Part shown: one piece after another, positions 18,677-27,344 of the stretch
How positions within the stretch are numbered: position 1 is the stretch's first letter
Layout: each line of letters starts with the position of its first letter
Source: Rhodocytophaga rosea
GTDB taxonomy: Bacteria > Bacteroidota > Bacteroidia > Cytophagales > 172606-1
Length of the DNA: 64,000 nt
Direction: 5' to 3'
NCBI RefSeq assembly: GCF_010119975.1
Contig: NZ_CP048222.1
Location: 7,602,501 to 7,666,500, forward strand
Position numbers and translations under genes: made by a program
The notes under the pieces: model-generated
The model's database searches: none
What the model was told of the DNA's origin: nothing
What the model saw: only the letters and a program-made list of their open reading frames with translations

Positions 18677-18934
18677 ATGTTATATTATAGTTGAGCAAGG
18701 GTGAGAATAAGGGTAGCTTTTAAAATAGTATGGAGGGAGTACGCCTGTTGTGCGCATAGAGGCGCTTGTGTAGGGATGGGATTGTATTATTTCTCTTAAG
18801 GGTGTAATATAGGTGTATGCGGCTGTCCGTCGCTGGCATTCTCTCAGGCATATATTTTATTTTTTCTCAAAACTACAGCGCCTTTCTTATATATTTTTAT
18901 TTATATTTATTATGATATACATATACATTCATTT
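18677..18934. promoter_or_regulatory. Divergent promoter region between sbtA-like and lysR genes
   Basis: A 258-base AT-rich spacer separates the two divergent starts, the classic arrangement for LysR self- and target-control. TTTATATTTATTATGATATA and ACATATACATTCATTTATGC near the lysR start carry T-N11-A-like dyads, but no single operator can be picked with certainty. Confidence 0.5.
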
Positions 18935-19870
18935 ATGCACTATACCCTTCATCAACTAAAGATATTTACTGTGGTAGCTAAACACAGCAGCATTACCCGT
19001 GCCTCCGAACAGCTTAACATGACCCAGCCGGCAGTTTCTATTCAACTCAGGAACCTGCAGGATCAGTTTGATATCCCCCTCACAGAAATAATAGGGAGGA
19101 AGTTATACATTACAGAATTTGGCAAAGAGCTAGTAACAATAGCCGAATCTATACTCGCCAGCACCGAAGAGATCTCTCAGCAGATGCTGGCAAGAAAAGG
19201 GCTGCTGACAGGCAAGATTAAATTTTCGATTGTGTCTACAGGCAAGTACATTATGCCCTATTACCTGGCTCCATTTTACAAAAAGTATCCCCATGTGAAG
19301 TTAGAAATGGATGTTACTAACCGCAGGCAAGTCCTGGAAACAATGCAGGAGAACAAAACTGATTTTGCTTTGGTATCTATCTTGCCCGGCCAGCTGGAAG
19401 TAGAAGAAGAGTTGCTCATGCCCAATGCGCTCTGGCTGGTAGCCGGAAGAGACTTTATGCCCGGGACAACTGCGGCGGCCGGCGACATATCCCTTCTAAA
19501 GGACATGCCTATCCTGTACCGGGAAGATGGATCTGCTACCAGAATCGTGACGGAAGAATACATGAGTACGGTATCAGTTTATCCCTCCATAAAACTGGAA
19601 CTTAGTTCTACAGAGGCCATCAAACAGGCAGTGATTGCCGGATTAGGGGCATCTGTGCTTTCTATATACAGTTTACGTTCAGAATTGCTCACGGGAGATG
19701 TGCGGCTATTGCCTGTTACAGGGTTTCCACTTTATGCATACTGGCGTTTGATCTGGTTAAAAGGAAAGAGGTTTTCACCGGCTTGCCAGGTTTTTCTGAC
19801 TTCGATCAGGGAGAACAAAGAGTCTGTATTTGATGCACATTTTGCCTGGGCCAGGCAGTATATTAAATAG
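18935..19870 (+). CDS. LysR family regulator, CbbR/CmpR-like
   Basis: A 311-aa LysR-type regulator. The N-terminal winged HTH is LHQLKIFTVVAKHSSITRAS then EQLNMTQPAVSIQLRNLQ; a linker helix follows and a substrate-binding effector domain begins at about residue 90 (GKIKFSIVSTGKYIMPYYL). MTQPAVS(I/M)QL is typical of the CbbR/RbcR/CmpR branch that controls carbon-fixation or bicarbonate-uptake genes. Divergence from the SbtA-like permease fits this role. It probably activates the permease run when inorganic carbon or a metabolite signal changes. Confidence 0.87.
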   Translation: MHYTLHQLKIFTVVAKHSSITRASEQLNMTQPAVSIQLRNLQDQFDIPLTEIIGRKLYITEFGKELVTIAESILASTEEISQQMLARKGLLTGKIKFSIVSTGKYIMPYYLAPFYKKYPHVKLEMDVTNRRQVLETMQENKTDFALVSILPGQLEVEEELLMPNALWLVAGRDFMPGTTAAAGDISLLKDMPILYREDGSATRIVTEEYMSTVSVYPSIKLELSSTEAIKQAVIAGLGASVLSIYSLRSELLTGDVRLLPVTGFPLYAYWRLIWLKGKRFSPACQVFLTSIRENKESVFDAHFAWARQYIK

Positions 19871-20100
19871 GCAAGTAAATCTGATGTTACCTGTAGACTA
19901 ATAATTCGGTGATGCACTCCTATAAGTGTCAGCCGGATATAATTCACCAATCAACTTATATAGAAATAAAATTTCCTGAAAAATAGTTATACCTGTTTCA
20001 AAAGTAAATTAATCAGTATTCACATAACACTATTCTACCTTTCTATTAACTCTAGGATCCGGATGTTAAATCCAAGTTGTTTGCTTCTCCTCTACAATTA

Positions 20101-20145
20101 GAGGAGTTAAAATAACTCCCCCTTTCTTGAAACTTCATATTTAAG
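20101..20145. repeat. Composite palindrome repeat (half)
   Basis: GAGGAGTTAAAATAACTCCC then CCTTTCTTGAAACTTCATAT: one core plus the inner spacer. The hairpin arms are absent. Confidence 0.7.
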
Positions 20146-20222
20146 GATGGACCCCATCAATTTTTCTTCTATACGACTGTATGAAAAACAAGGAAGCCGA
20201 CAGTAAAATTTAATCCCTTTAG

Positions 20223-20244
20223 AGCAACTTAATAGTTGCTTTTG
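20223..20244 (+). terminator. Terminator-like hairpin, orphan
   Basis: A perfect 7-bp stem AGCAACT/AGTTGCT, loop TAAT, then TTTTG. It lies 353 bases after the lysR stop, so it may end a long lysR transcript or an unseen small RNA. Confidence 0.4.
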
Positions 20245-20539
20245 AATTGTCTAGATCGTATTTTCAAGAAGCTTTTTGTAACTGTTATTTCTATCGCAAG
20301 TAGGTTGATTAGTCAACTACAATAGATAGGAGGATAAGTTTATATTTACCTAACGTAAATGCGACCATCTTTTTGCTTATACATATGAATTGCCTACTTC
20401 AATTCAGCAAACTTATTCCTTGAGCATTACTTTCTGATTCAATTCTTTTCAATCTCTTTCAACTATTGCTATGACCCCAGTTTTACATGCTTGGCCGCTA
20501 TCGGCTCGGGTGCTGCCAGCCCCCCTCTTTCCCTGCTCC

Positions 20540-22249
20540 ATGCGCACCCGGCTGGCTGGTCTGCTTTGTCTGATGGCCTTGTTGCGGTCAGTGTCCCTGA
20601 CAGTTGCTGCCGCCTCAGGCCTTACTCCCCCGCCTGCCAGCCAGGTGTCGATTCTGTTGCAAGCCGACTGTCCAACCCTCACCTTTGCTCCCTTGCCTAA
20701 AGGTATTGTAGGTAAATTTTATCGCGGCACCGTCAAGCTAAGCAGTGAATATCAGGGTTACTATCTTTATTTTGCCAACGAACAAATTCCCGAAGGCCTA
20801 TGGCTGGAAGGAGGGGCTACCTTTTCGGGTTTTCCTACCCAGGCGGGTAGCTATGAACTTGATATAATTGCAGTCAATGAATCGAGTGGATGTACCTTTT
20901 ACGTAAAAGTGCCCTGGACTATTGAAGAAGATCTCTCTCCATGCCCGTTTAGTTTACCAGATAGCTTACCCATGGCTGTGGCCAAGCAACCTTATTTAGC
21001 TTCGGTAGCTGCTAGTCCGGCCGGCTCGTATACCTACACAATTGTGCAGGGACAGTTAGGTGAATATTTCTCCTTGGATACCACTATAGGAGTCATTACA
21101 GGGGAAGCCCTGCTCGGGGATGGAGTGAGCTTTGAGTTTGTCATCAGCGCAACCGATTCTAATGGCTGCTCCAAGCAAAAAGCCTATACGATTACTACTA
21201 CTTGCCCTGCTCCACCCACTTTTGCACCACTGCCTAAAGGCCAGGTAGGCGTACCGTATAGTACCTACCTTACCCCAACAGGGGGTACAGGTGGCTACAG
21301 ATATTACCTGGTGCCTTCTTCCAAACTACCCAGTGGCCTGCATCTAAACGAGTTTGGAGAGATCAGTGGCATACCTGTAGAGGCTGGTTCCTTTTACGTG
21401 CATATCCTGGCCAACGGAGCGGCCCTTTGTGATGGCTATGTCTCTGATACGCTCCTCATCAAACCGGCCATAGGTAGCTGCCAGGCAACAGGAACAATTC
21501 TGCGCGAAACGTGGGTGAAAGTAAAAGGTTACGATGTGCGTCAGATTCCGATCAACACTCCACCTACGGCTACACGTCAGTTAACCAGCTTTGAAGGTCC
21601 TTCCAACGTGACCAATGAATACGGTGACCGCATCCGGGGTTACATTTGTCCACCCATGAGCGGCAGCTATACATTTTGGATTGCTTCCGATGACAACAGT
21701 GCTTTATTTTTAAGTTCGGACCATCAAGCTAGTAACAAGCAGCGCATTGCCTGGGTAAACGGAGCGACACAGCCTCGGCAATGGAGTAAATATGCATCCC
21801 AGCAGTCAGCCCCCATCTATCTGGAAGCCGGCAAGAAGTATTACATTGAATCCTTGCACAAGGAAGCCTATGGAGGTGATCACCTGTCAGTAGGCTGGCA
21901 ACAACCTGACAATTCTGCCATCCAGGTCATCCCCGGAGCAGTGCTCTCCCCTTACAGCAACTCCATAGCCAGACTTGCCGTGCAAGAGCAGGCTCCGGTA
22001 GAAGTAGTAAGGGCGTATCCCAATCCATTTGAAGACAAGCTGACCTTGCGCTTAGGTAGAGAAGGCAAAAGGCAGCAAATGCTGTTACTGGATGCAATAG
22101 GCAGGGTAGTATATGAGACTACTGTTAAGGTTACAGGGCAAGAGTGGGAACTGGATTTATCGGCACAAGACTTGAAGCCTGGCATCTACCTGCTCAAGCT
22201 GCAAGCTGAACATGGCCAATCACAAAGTATACGGGTGATCAAGAAGTAG
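20540..22249 (+). CDS. T9SS-secreted protein with Ig-like and PA14 domains
   Basis: I start at 20540 (MRTRLAGLLCLMALL), which gives a clean signal peptide; the open frame begins at 20471. The mature protein has putative-Ig (He_PIG-type) repeats marked by FAPLPKGIVGKFY / FAPLPKGQVGVPY and GL(W/H)L...G..SG.P...G. A PA14 domain follows (GTILRETWVKVKGYDV, ...SGSYTFWIASDDNSALFLSS, KKYYIESLHKE, LSVGWQQPD). A T9SS type A sorting domain ends it (RAYPNPFEDKLTL, PGIYLLKLQ, RVIKK). PA14 domains usually bind carbohydrate. It is probably a surface adhesin or glycan-binding protein. Confidence 0.85.
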   Translation: MRTRLAGLLCLMALLRSVSLTVAAASGLTPPPASQVSILLQADCPTLTFAPLPKGIVGKFYRGTVKLSSEYQGYYLYFANEQIPEGLWLEGGATFSGFPTQAGSYELDIIAVNESSGCTFYVKVPWTIEEDLSPCPFSLPDSLPMAVAKQPYLASVAASPAGSYTYTIVQGQLGEYFSLDTTIGVITGEALLGDGVSFEFVISATDSNGCSKQKAYTITTTCPAPPTFAPLPKGQVGVPYSTYLTPTGGTGGYRYYLVPSSKLPSGLHLNEFGEISGIPVEAGSFYVHILANGAALCDGYVSDTLLIKPAIGSCQATGTILRETWVKVKGYDVRQIPINTPPTATRQLTSFEGPSNVTNEYGDRIRGYICPPMSGSYTFWIASDDNSALFLSSDHQASNKQRIAWVNGATQPRQWSKYASQQSAPIYLEAGKKYYIESLHKEAYGGDHLSVGWQQPDNSAIQVIPGAVLSPYSNSIARLAVQEQAPVEVVRAYPNPFEDKLTLRLGREGKRQQMLLLDAIGRVVYETTVKVTGQEWELDLSAQDLKPGIYLLKLQAEHGQSQSIRVIKK

Positions 22250-22326
22250 GACTTACTCCTTAGCCTTCTTATGTAGGCTTGTCCGGCTATGGGTTGACAA
22301 AACAGCTCTTAAATAAAGTGATAACA

Positions 22327-22440
22327 ATGAGGGGGCAAAAGGGGAGAAAAATGCTAGTTTAGAAGTGATAAATTGCAATTTTTTCCCTTCTCGCCTCATT
22401 GGTTCAGTTTCAAGAAAGGGGCAAATAAATTAACTGCCTC
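22327..22440. repeat. Composite palindrome repeat
   Basis: Left arm GAGGGGGCAAAAGGGGAGAA, a spacer (TAGAAGTGATAAATTGCAAT), right arm TTTTTTCCCTTCTCGCC, then GGTTCAGTTTCAAGAAAGGG and GCAAATAAATTAACTGCCTC. Confidence 0.8.
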
Positions 22441-22544
22441 TGTTTGCGTATTCACCTAATTGATTGTTAAATACATTTATCATGATTACAATTATACTTT
22501 AGGGCAAGTAAATATTTCTACTAAATATTATTGCATAGTATTTT

Positions 22545-22559
22545 GATATATCATATATC
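22545..22559. promoter_or_regulatory. Putative PadR operator
   Basis: A 15-base palindrome, GATATAT-C-ATATATC, lies 15 bases before the padR-like start. PadR regulators often bind AT-rich dyads in their own promoters, so autoregulation is a reasonable inference. Confidence 0.5.
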
Positions 22560-22574
22560 TATGTATATTTGGGT

Positions 22575-22910
22575 ATGAACTCTACTGAACTTCTCAAAGG
22601 TACTTTAACTTCTATTATTCTCAGGCTCCTGGCTGATCATGGCAAGATGTATGGCTATGAAATTACTCAAAAGGTAAAAGAGTTATCGGGCAATAAAATC
22701 CTGTTAAAAGAAGGTTCTTTATATCCGGCTTTACATAAATTATTGGTCGATGGCCTGCTTGAGGTAGAGACTGTTTATGTAGGCAAGCGGGTCAGGAAAT
22801 ATTATTTTCTCACCGGGCAAGGTCATGCTCAAAAAGCCGCGCATTTTGATGAGTTGCAGGCGTTCTTAGCTACTATTCAACAGATTGTTTTTCCTCCCCT
22901 TAAAGCCTAA
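22575..22910 (+). CDS. PadR family transcriptional regulator
   Basis: A 111-aa regulator starting at ATG 22575 (MNSTELLKGTLTSIILRLL); an upstream TTG at 22569 is less likely. The winged HTH shows the PadR signature: G..YGYEITQKVKELSG, LKEGSLYPALHKLLVDGLLE, GKRVRKYYFLTGQG. These are usually repressors that sense small hydrophobic or toxic compounds. The membrane-protein gene starts 7 bases after its stop, so the pair is an operon. Confidence 0.9.
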   Translation: MNSTELLKGTLTSIILRLLADHGKMYGYEITQKVKELSGNKILLKEGSLYPALHKLLVDGLLEVETVYVGKRVRKYYFLTGQGHAQKAAHFDELQAFLATIQQIVFPPLKA

Positions 22911-22917
22911 CTACTTT

Positions 22918-23565
22918 ATGCTATCTCAACCCATCATAACCGACCAACAATTTGAATTCATTAAAGCTGAGATTGATAAAAGTTCTCTCTCTGTCGAGCA
23001 AGTAAAAGAGGACCTGCTGGATCATTTCTGTTGCACGATAGAAACCTATTTGATGGAGGGCCTTAGTTTTGAGGCAGCCTACCAGAAAACTTTCCTGCAG
23101 GTGTGTCCCGGTGGGCTTAATGAAATTAGCTATGAGCTATTTATTGCCTTGAACTTTAACAGAATGATAAGCATGCAAAAACTAAAATATTCACTCGGAC
23201 TGCTCCTGTCAGTTTGTATCAGCATCGGTTCTTTGTTTAAAGCCATGGAATGGCCAGGGGCTAATTATTTGCTCTGGTTTGGATTAACCGGCTTAGTAGT
23301 GCTCTTTTTGCCCCTGCTTGCTTATGATACCTATAAGCAGAAGGATAAGTCGGTGATTGAAAAAATAAAGGACGCCTTAGGCTTTGCTAGTGCAACCGTT
23401 TTGGGAACAGGTATCATGCTTAAAATTGGCCATCTAACCGGTGGAGGCATCCTTCTGGTGGGTGGAACCATGCTATTTACCTTTGGCTTTCTGCCCTTCC
23501 TGTTTCTCATCCTATACAAAAAAGCTATACATCAAAAATTTCCTAAAGAAACGCTTCCCATTTAA
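22918..23565 (+). CDS. Membrane protein paired with PadR
   Basis: A 215-aa protein starting at 22918 (MLSQPIITDQQFEFIKAEI), right after the PadR stop. The N-terminal ~90 residues are soluble and helical (VKEDLLDHFCCTIETYLMEG, then LSFEAAYQKTFLQV), resembling the helical prefix domains found in PadR-partner proteins. They are followed by four hydrophobic segments (near 98-118, 123-140, 160-178, 185-205). PadR-coupled membrane proteins of this kind may act as anti-sigma-like or permease-prefix proteins; no biochemical role can be given. Its overlap-level spacing implies co-translation with the regulator. Confidence 0.7.
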   Translation: MLSQPIITDQQFEFIKAEIDKSSLSVEQVKEDLLDHFCCTIETYLMEGLSFEAAYQKTFLQVCPGGLNEISYELFIALNFNRMISMQKLKYSLGLLLSVCISIGSLFKAMEWPGANYLLWFGLTGLVVLFLPLLAYDTYKQKDKSVIEKIKDALGFASATVLGTGIMLKIGHLTGGGILLVGGTMLFTFGFLPFLFLILYKKAIHQKFPKETLPI

Positions 23566-23758
23566 AAAATAGCAATCACTATCCGGTCATGTTTTAGATT
23601 GTATGCGCCACTTTATATCTATTTCTCTGAGCTAGGAACTGACTAAGTTACCCTTGTTCATTCTGATTGCTTTCCATCATAGTTTTCTATTCATTTTATC
23701 TTCCATGCTTAAGGTAAATATAGAAGCAATATAGTATTGCTATTCAATCACACCCAAC

Positions 23759-25438
23759 ATGAAAAGAAGCACCTGCCTGTTAGTTGGCTTTTTGCTAACG
23801 GTTCACTTATCTGCACAAGACAATATAGAAACTACATTAGATTCTATCTTCTCCAAACATACCCTTGCAGGCAGTCCCGGATGTAGTGTAGGTATTGTTA
23901 AAAACGGAAAGCTGCTTCACATTTACAGGCGTGGCTTAGCCAATTTAAGCTATGATATTGCTATTAGAGAAGGAACCGTTTTCAGGGTGGCTTCTATAGC
24001 CAAACAGTTTACAGCTGCTTGTATAGGGTTACTGATTGTAGATAAGAAACTCAGCCTGCAGGATGATGTGCGAAAATATATTCCAGAGCTTCCCTTTTAT
24101 GGAAACGTAATTACTATCCAACACCTTTTAAACCAAACCAGCGGTATCCGCAATTATAATGTACTTCAGGATATAAAAGGATATAATCCTGAATTGGAAG
24201 GGGTAAGCAATAAAGAGGTGTATGAATTGCTTTTCCGGCAGAAAGGGATTAATCATGTGCCCGGAGAAAAAATGCTTTACTCTAATTCTAACTATGTGCT
24301 ATTAGCCTTAGTAGTAGAACGGGTTTCTGGAAATAGCCTCCATGAGTTTGCTGCAGAGCGTATCTTCCATCCTATGGGAATGAATAATACTTTTTTTAAA
24401 ACCTCCAATAGGGAAATTATAAAAAACGGGGCATACAATTACTATAAGGATGCCAAAGGCTACAAACAGGCGATGGCTTTAAACATAATTACCGGGGCTG
24501 GTGGACTTTACTCTACAGTAGAGGACTTAGCCAAATGGACTACCATCTTTTCTTCCACGGATTCCCTCTCCAAAACGCTGGCAAGCTTTCTGACAACAAA
24601 AGATACATTGAGTGATGGTAGCTTTTCAGGGTATGGGAGAGGGGTGTTTGTCGATGCGTACAAAGGGTATCCTACAATCCATCATTCAGGGATGGATCTG
24701 GGACTCAAAGCTCAGATGATTAGTGTTCCTTCAGAAAATCTTTCCCTGATTATACTTTCAAACCTGGAAAGTATTAATGCCATAGATTTATCCTATCAGA
24801 TTCTGGATTTGCTGCTCAAAGGAGTACTGAGTACCCAAACAAAGGGAAAGATTTATATCCATAAGAAAACAGCACTACAACATTTTACAGGGGATTACCA
24901 GGAAATAAACTCTGACTTAACCATACGCATATTGGTGGAGAATGACACTTTGAAAGCGAAAAACAGGCTTTCAAGGCTCGCGGTTCCTTTAGTGGCAAGT
25001 GGCAAAAATGAATTTGAGCGGATAAATAATGCAAGTGTTACCCATAAGTTTAATACTCAGGAGGAGAGAAAATGGGATATGGCTGTAGATTTTGCAGGAG
25101 CCACTTTCTATTTTGAAAAGGTGCAATTGGTTGAGGCAGCTTCAGTAAAGGCAAATGAGTATGTGGGCGAATACTATTCAGCAGAGATGGGAGTTACCTA
25201 CTCATTATCAGCTCAAGATAATGAACTCCTTGTTTCTTTTCCCTACAATCCAAAAATCAAGTTGACTGCCGGTCAACAAGATGAGTTTGGTTCAGGAAAC
25301 AGAACACGCTACATATTCCAAAGAAACAAACATGGGGAGGTGATTAGTTTTACAATCGCTTCTGAAGGAACAGTCAAAGACATTTTATTTGAAAAGGTAA
25401 GCAGTATTAAGAGAAGCGTCAACAAGAAAATCGAGTAA
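23759..25438 (+). CDS. Serine hydrolase (beta-lactamase-related, class C-like)
   Basis: A 559-aa secreted enzyme with a signal peptide (residues 1-19, ending LSA). The beta-lactamase-fold domain has the catalytic S79-I-A-K82 tetrad, Y174-S-N motif and HHSG near residue 311 in place of KTG. A C-terminal beta-rich domain from about 370 (LQHFTGDYQEI; EYVGEYYSAEMGVTYSL) is a lipocalin/DUF3471-like extension. Members include D-aminopeptidases, esterases and PBP4-like proteins; a true beta-lactamase is unlikely. Neighbouring spacers carry no palindrome, and the gene stands alone. Confidence 0.88.
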   Translation: MKRSTCLLVGFLLTVHLSAQDNIETTLDSIFSKHTLAGSPGCSVGIVKNGKLLHIYRRGLANLSYDIAIREGTVFRVASIAKQFTAACIGLLIVDKKLSLQDDVRKYIPELPFYGNVITIQHLLNQTSGIRNYNVLQDIKGYNPELEGVSNKEVYELLFRQKGINHVPGEKMLYSNSNYVLLALVVERVSGNSLHEFAAERIFHPMGMNNTFFKTSNREIIKNGAYNYYKDAKGYKQAMALNIITGAGGLYSTVEDLAKWTTIFSSTDSLSKTLASFLTTKDTLSDGSFSGYGRGVFVDAYKGYPTIHHSGMDLGLKAQMISVPSENLSLIILSNLESINAIDLSYQILDLLLKGVLSTQTKGKIYIHKKTALQHFTGDYQEINSDLTIRILVENDTLKAKNRLSRLAVPLVASGKNEFERINNASVTHKFNTQEERKWDMAVDFAGATFYFEKVQLVEAASVKANEYVGEYYSAEMGVTYSLSAQDNELLVSFPYNPKIKLTAGQQDEFGSGNRTRYIFQRNKHGEVISFTIASEGTVKDILFEKVSSIKRSVNKKIE

Positions 25439-25715
25439 TACTATCGCTGTCTGACTATTCTATAGATAGTGAATATTGCTGAATAGTAGAACAACTTGCC
25501 TGATTTTCAGGCAGTGAAACACCACTACAAACGATTTCATTTATCTGCATCAAAAATCTATCATTTATGCGATAGGCAAGCTTGTAGTTTACAAGCTAGT
25601 TACATATTCTCCTTCAAAGAATTAAAAAAACATCTGCACATCAATCAATACATTTATTGATGTGTAGTAATGCTCTTTATTGTTTTGGCAGGGAGATAAA
25701 AAAATTACCCCAAAG

Positions 25716-26531
25716 ATGAACAAACCTCATATTCATTTCATGCCATCAAGTAAGCATCCATTTTTGAACCTTGAAATAGGTAAATGCGCCTTAATCGCAC
25801 TCCTAATTTTATGTGTATCTCTTGTAAGCCAGGCACAAAAGAACCCTGCTTATCCATCTGCTCAATCAAAGCAATCCTGGCCCGGTAGGACAAAAGGATA
25901 TTGGAAATTACGTACAGATTATTTAACTGCTACTACCATAGTATGGTTTTATAATGAGTATAATGAATTACTATACAAAGAAGAACTGAACAAAAAATAT
26001 ATAAAGCCTTCCATTCAAAATAATAGAAGGTTAGACAGGTTACTATCGGATTTATTGCAGCGGAAATTAGTAGCTGCTAGCGGGATAAAAGCTAAGGAAC
26101 TGGAAGTAGATAATAAACATAACACTGCTGATCTGGTAGCTATCATCCAACAAGCAGATACGATTGCCTGGGCAGCCTCTGCTAGCCCTATTTCAAAAGA
26201 CTTACATACGGCTGCATTTGTTTCAGATAATTTAATACACATCCATTTGTCAATAGTTAATCCTAAAAGGGAAGAAGTGTTGATACGAATAGTAGAGGAC
26301 ACTTTTAAAAGTAATCTTCATTTGATTACTTCACTGGATTCTCCGGTTTACAAAGAATCCATTACCTCTCATCTATACAAACGCACCTTGGATGTGTCCT
26401 TTTTAAAAGTAGGTCAATACAAACTGGAAATTAAAAGTAAGGACAGTTCTAACACTTTTGTTCTACTAGTCAATGAAGCACAACAAGGAAAGAAAATAAT
26501 GCTCCGTTCCTCCACTCTAAAAGAATGGTAG
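25716..26531 (+). CDS. Secreted hypothetical protein
   Basis: I do not recognise this family. The frame opens at a TTG (25680), but ATG 25716 is better; ATG 25740 is also possible. A hydrophobic segment CALIALLILCVSLVSQAQ is a signal peptide. The middle (GYWKLRTDYLTATTIVWFYN, then EYNELLYKE) resembles short Cytophagales secreted proteins. The last 90 residues form a beta-sandwich-like C-terminal domain (LIHIHLSIVNPKREEVLIRI, then GQYKLEIKSKDSSNTFVLLV) similar in plan to the next gene. There is no T9SS signal. It probably works in the periplasm. Confidence 0.65.
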   Translation: MNKPHIHFMPSSKHPFLNLEIGKCALIALLILCVSLVSQAQKNPAYPSAQSKQSWPGRTKGYWKLRTDYLTATTIVWFYNEYNELLYKEELNKKYIKPSIQNNRRLDRLLSDLLQRKLVAASGIKAKELEVDNKHNTADLVAIIQQADTIAWAASASPISKDLHTAAFVSDNLIHIHLSIVNPKREEVLIRIVEDTFKSNLHLITSLDSPVYKESITSHLYKRTLDVSFLKVGQYKLEIKSKDSSNTFVLLVNEAQQGKKIMLRSSTLKEW

Positions 26532-26610
26532 TGTATTAAGTGTAAGGCCCCCAGTTTATCGGACAGAAGCTAAGCAGAAAAACTTATTTGGGTTAAAGTT
26601 CGCTGCCTTT

Positions 26611-26693
26611 CTTGTGAGTTTCAGGAAAGGGGTAGAATTTGTAACTATCACATTCTTTACTTTCAAATTGTCTAAGTTCTAGAGAGGAGGTCA
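26611..26693. repeat. Composite palindrome repeat, core plus tail
   Basis: CTTGTGAGTTTCAGGAAAGG then GGTAGAATTTGTAACTATCA, followed by the tail TTTCAAATTGTCTAAGTTCT and GAGGAGG shared with 12601, 38313 and 45720. Confidence 0.7.
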
Positions 26694-26852
26694 AAACAGT
26701 TTGAAAGTATCAAAGAAAAGGCTAGAGGTATGAATGCAGCTTTCAGACATTTGTGGAGTGATCAAAAAAATTACATGTCTTTGCTTATAGAGACAACAAG
26801 TTGATGGTTACGTTGATGTGGTTTTTGCTATGGATTACAAACAAATTATAGT

Positions 26853-27245
26853 ATGAAAAAGCTACTTCCTCTCTTAAGCCTTACAGTGTTTATGGCCATT
26901 TATAACATTGACTGCTCAGCTCAAGCACTTGCCGCTAATATCACGGAGCATCCTGCTACTAACTCCAAAAAAGATATAACTGATTCAGCTAGTAATTTAG
27001 CGGCTCTTGTTATACAGTCTCAGGAGAATAAATTCAGTGTAGGAGTACACGTTGAAAACCGTGAGGAGGGTAAGTTTACAGTTATGCTAAAATCAGCAGC
27101 TTCTATATTACATAAGGAAGTGGTAAATGATAAAATGTATGCACGTAAATATGACATGTATAATTTACCTGTGGGGGACTATTTAATTGAAATCGTGAAT
27201 GAAAAAGAAGCCTTTACAAAGAAAATTACTATAAGTAAAAAATAA
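26853..27245 (+). CDS. Small secreted protein, 130 aa
   Basis: Signal peptide at residues 1-24 (LLPLLSLTVFMAIYNIDCSA). The remainder is a single beta-sandwich-like domain (NKFSVGVHVENREEGKFTVM, YNLPVGDYLIEIVNEKEAFT, then KKITISKK), the pattern of small DUF3244-like domains. It ends in a basic KKITISKK but lacks the T9SS Pro-Asn-Pro motif. Its fold plan resembles the C-terminal domain of the preceding gene, suggesting a related pair. Function is unknown. A good terminator follows. Confidence 0.65.
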   Translation: MKKLLPLLSLTVFMAIYNIDCSAQALAANITEHPATNSKKDITDSASNLAALVIQSQENKFSVGVHVENREEGKFTVMLKSAASILHKEVVNDKMYARKYDMYNLPVGDYLIEIVNEKEAFTKKITISKK

Positions 27246-27310
27246 TGGCGCTAGGATATTAACAATTTTATAGTTTGGGATAGAATATTAGGCCGCTGTT
27301 CTTACATTTG

Positions 27311-27344
27311 AATGCCTTCCTTTTTGGAGGGCATTTTCATTTTT
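27311..27344 (+). terminator. Rho-independent terminator
   Basis: AATGCCTTCC pairs with GGAGGGCATT (one wobble) around a TTTTT loop, then TTCATTTTT. It is 65 bases after the small secreted protein's stop. Confidence 0.7.

Larger units (their letters stand above)
19871..20539. other. Long intergenic region
   Basis: No gene is seen apart from an unlikely GC-rich N-terminal extension of the next gene (from 20471). It holds a composite palindrome (20101) and a terminator-like hairpin, AGCAACT-TAAT-AGTTGCT followed by TTTT (20223-20244), that belongs to no obvious gene. Confidence 0.45.

Noticed and set aside
23759-25438. True beta-lactamase resistance gene
   Set aside because: It has SxxK and YSN but an HSG in place of KTG and a long lipocalin-like C-terminal domain, which fits general serine hydrolases.
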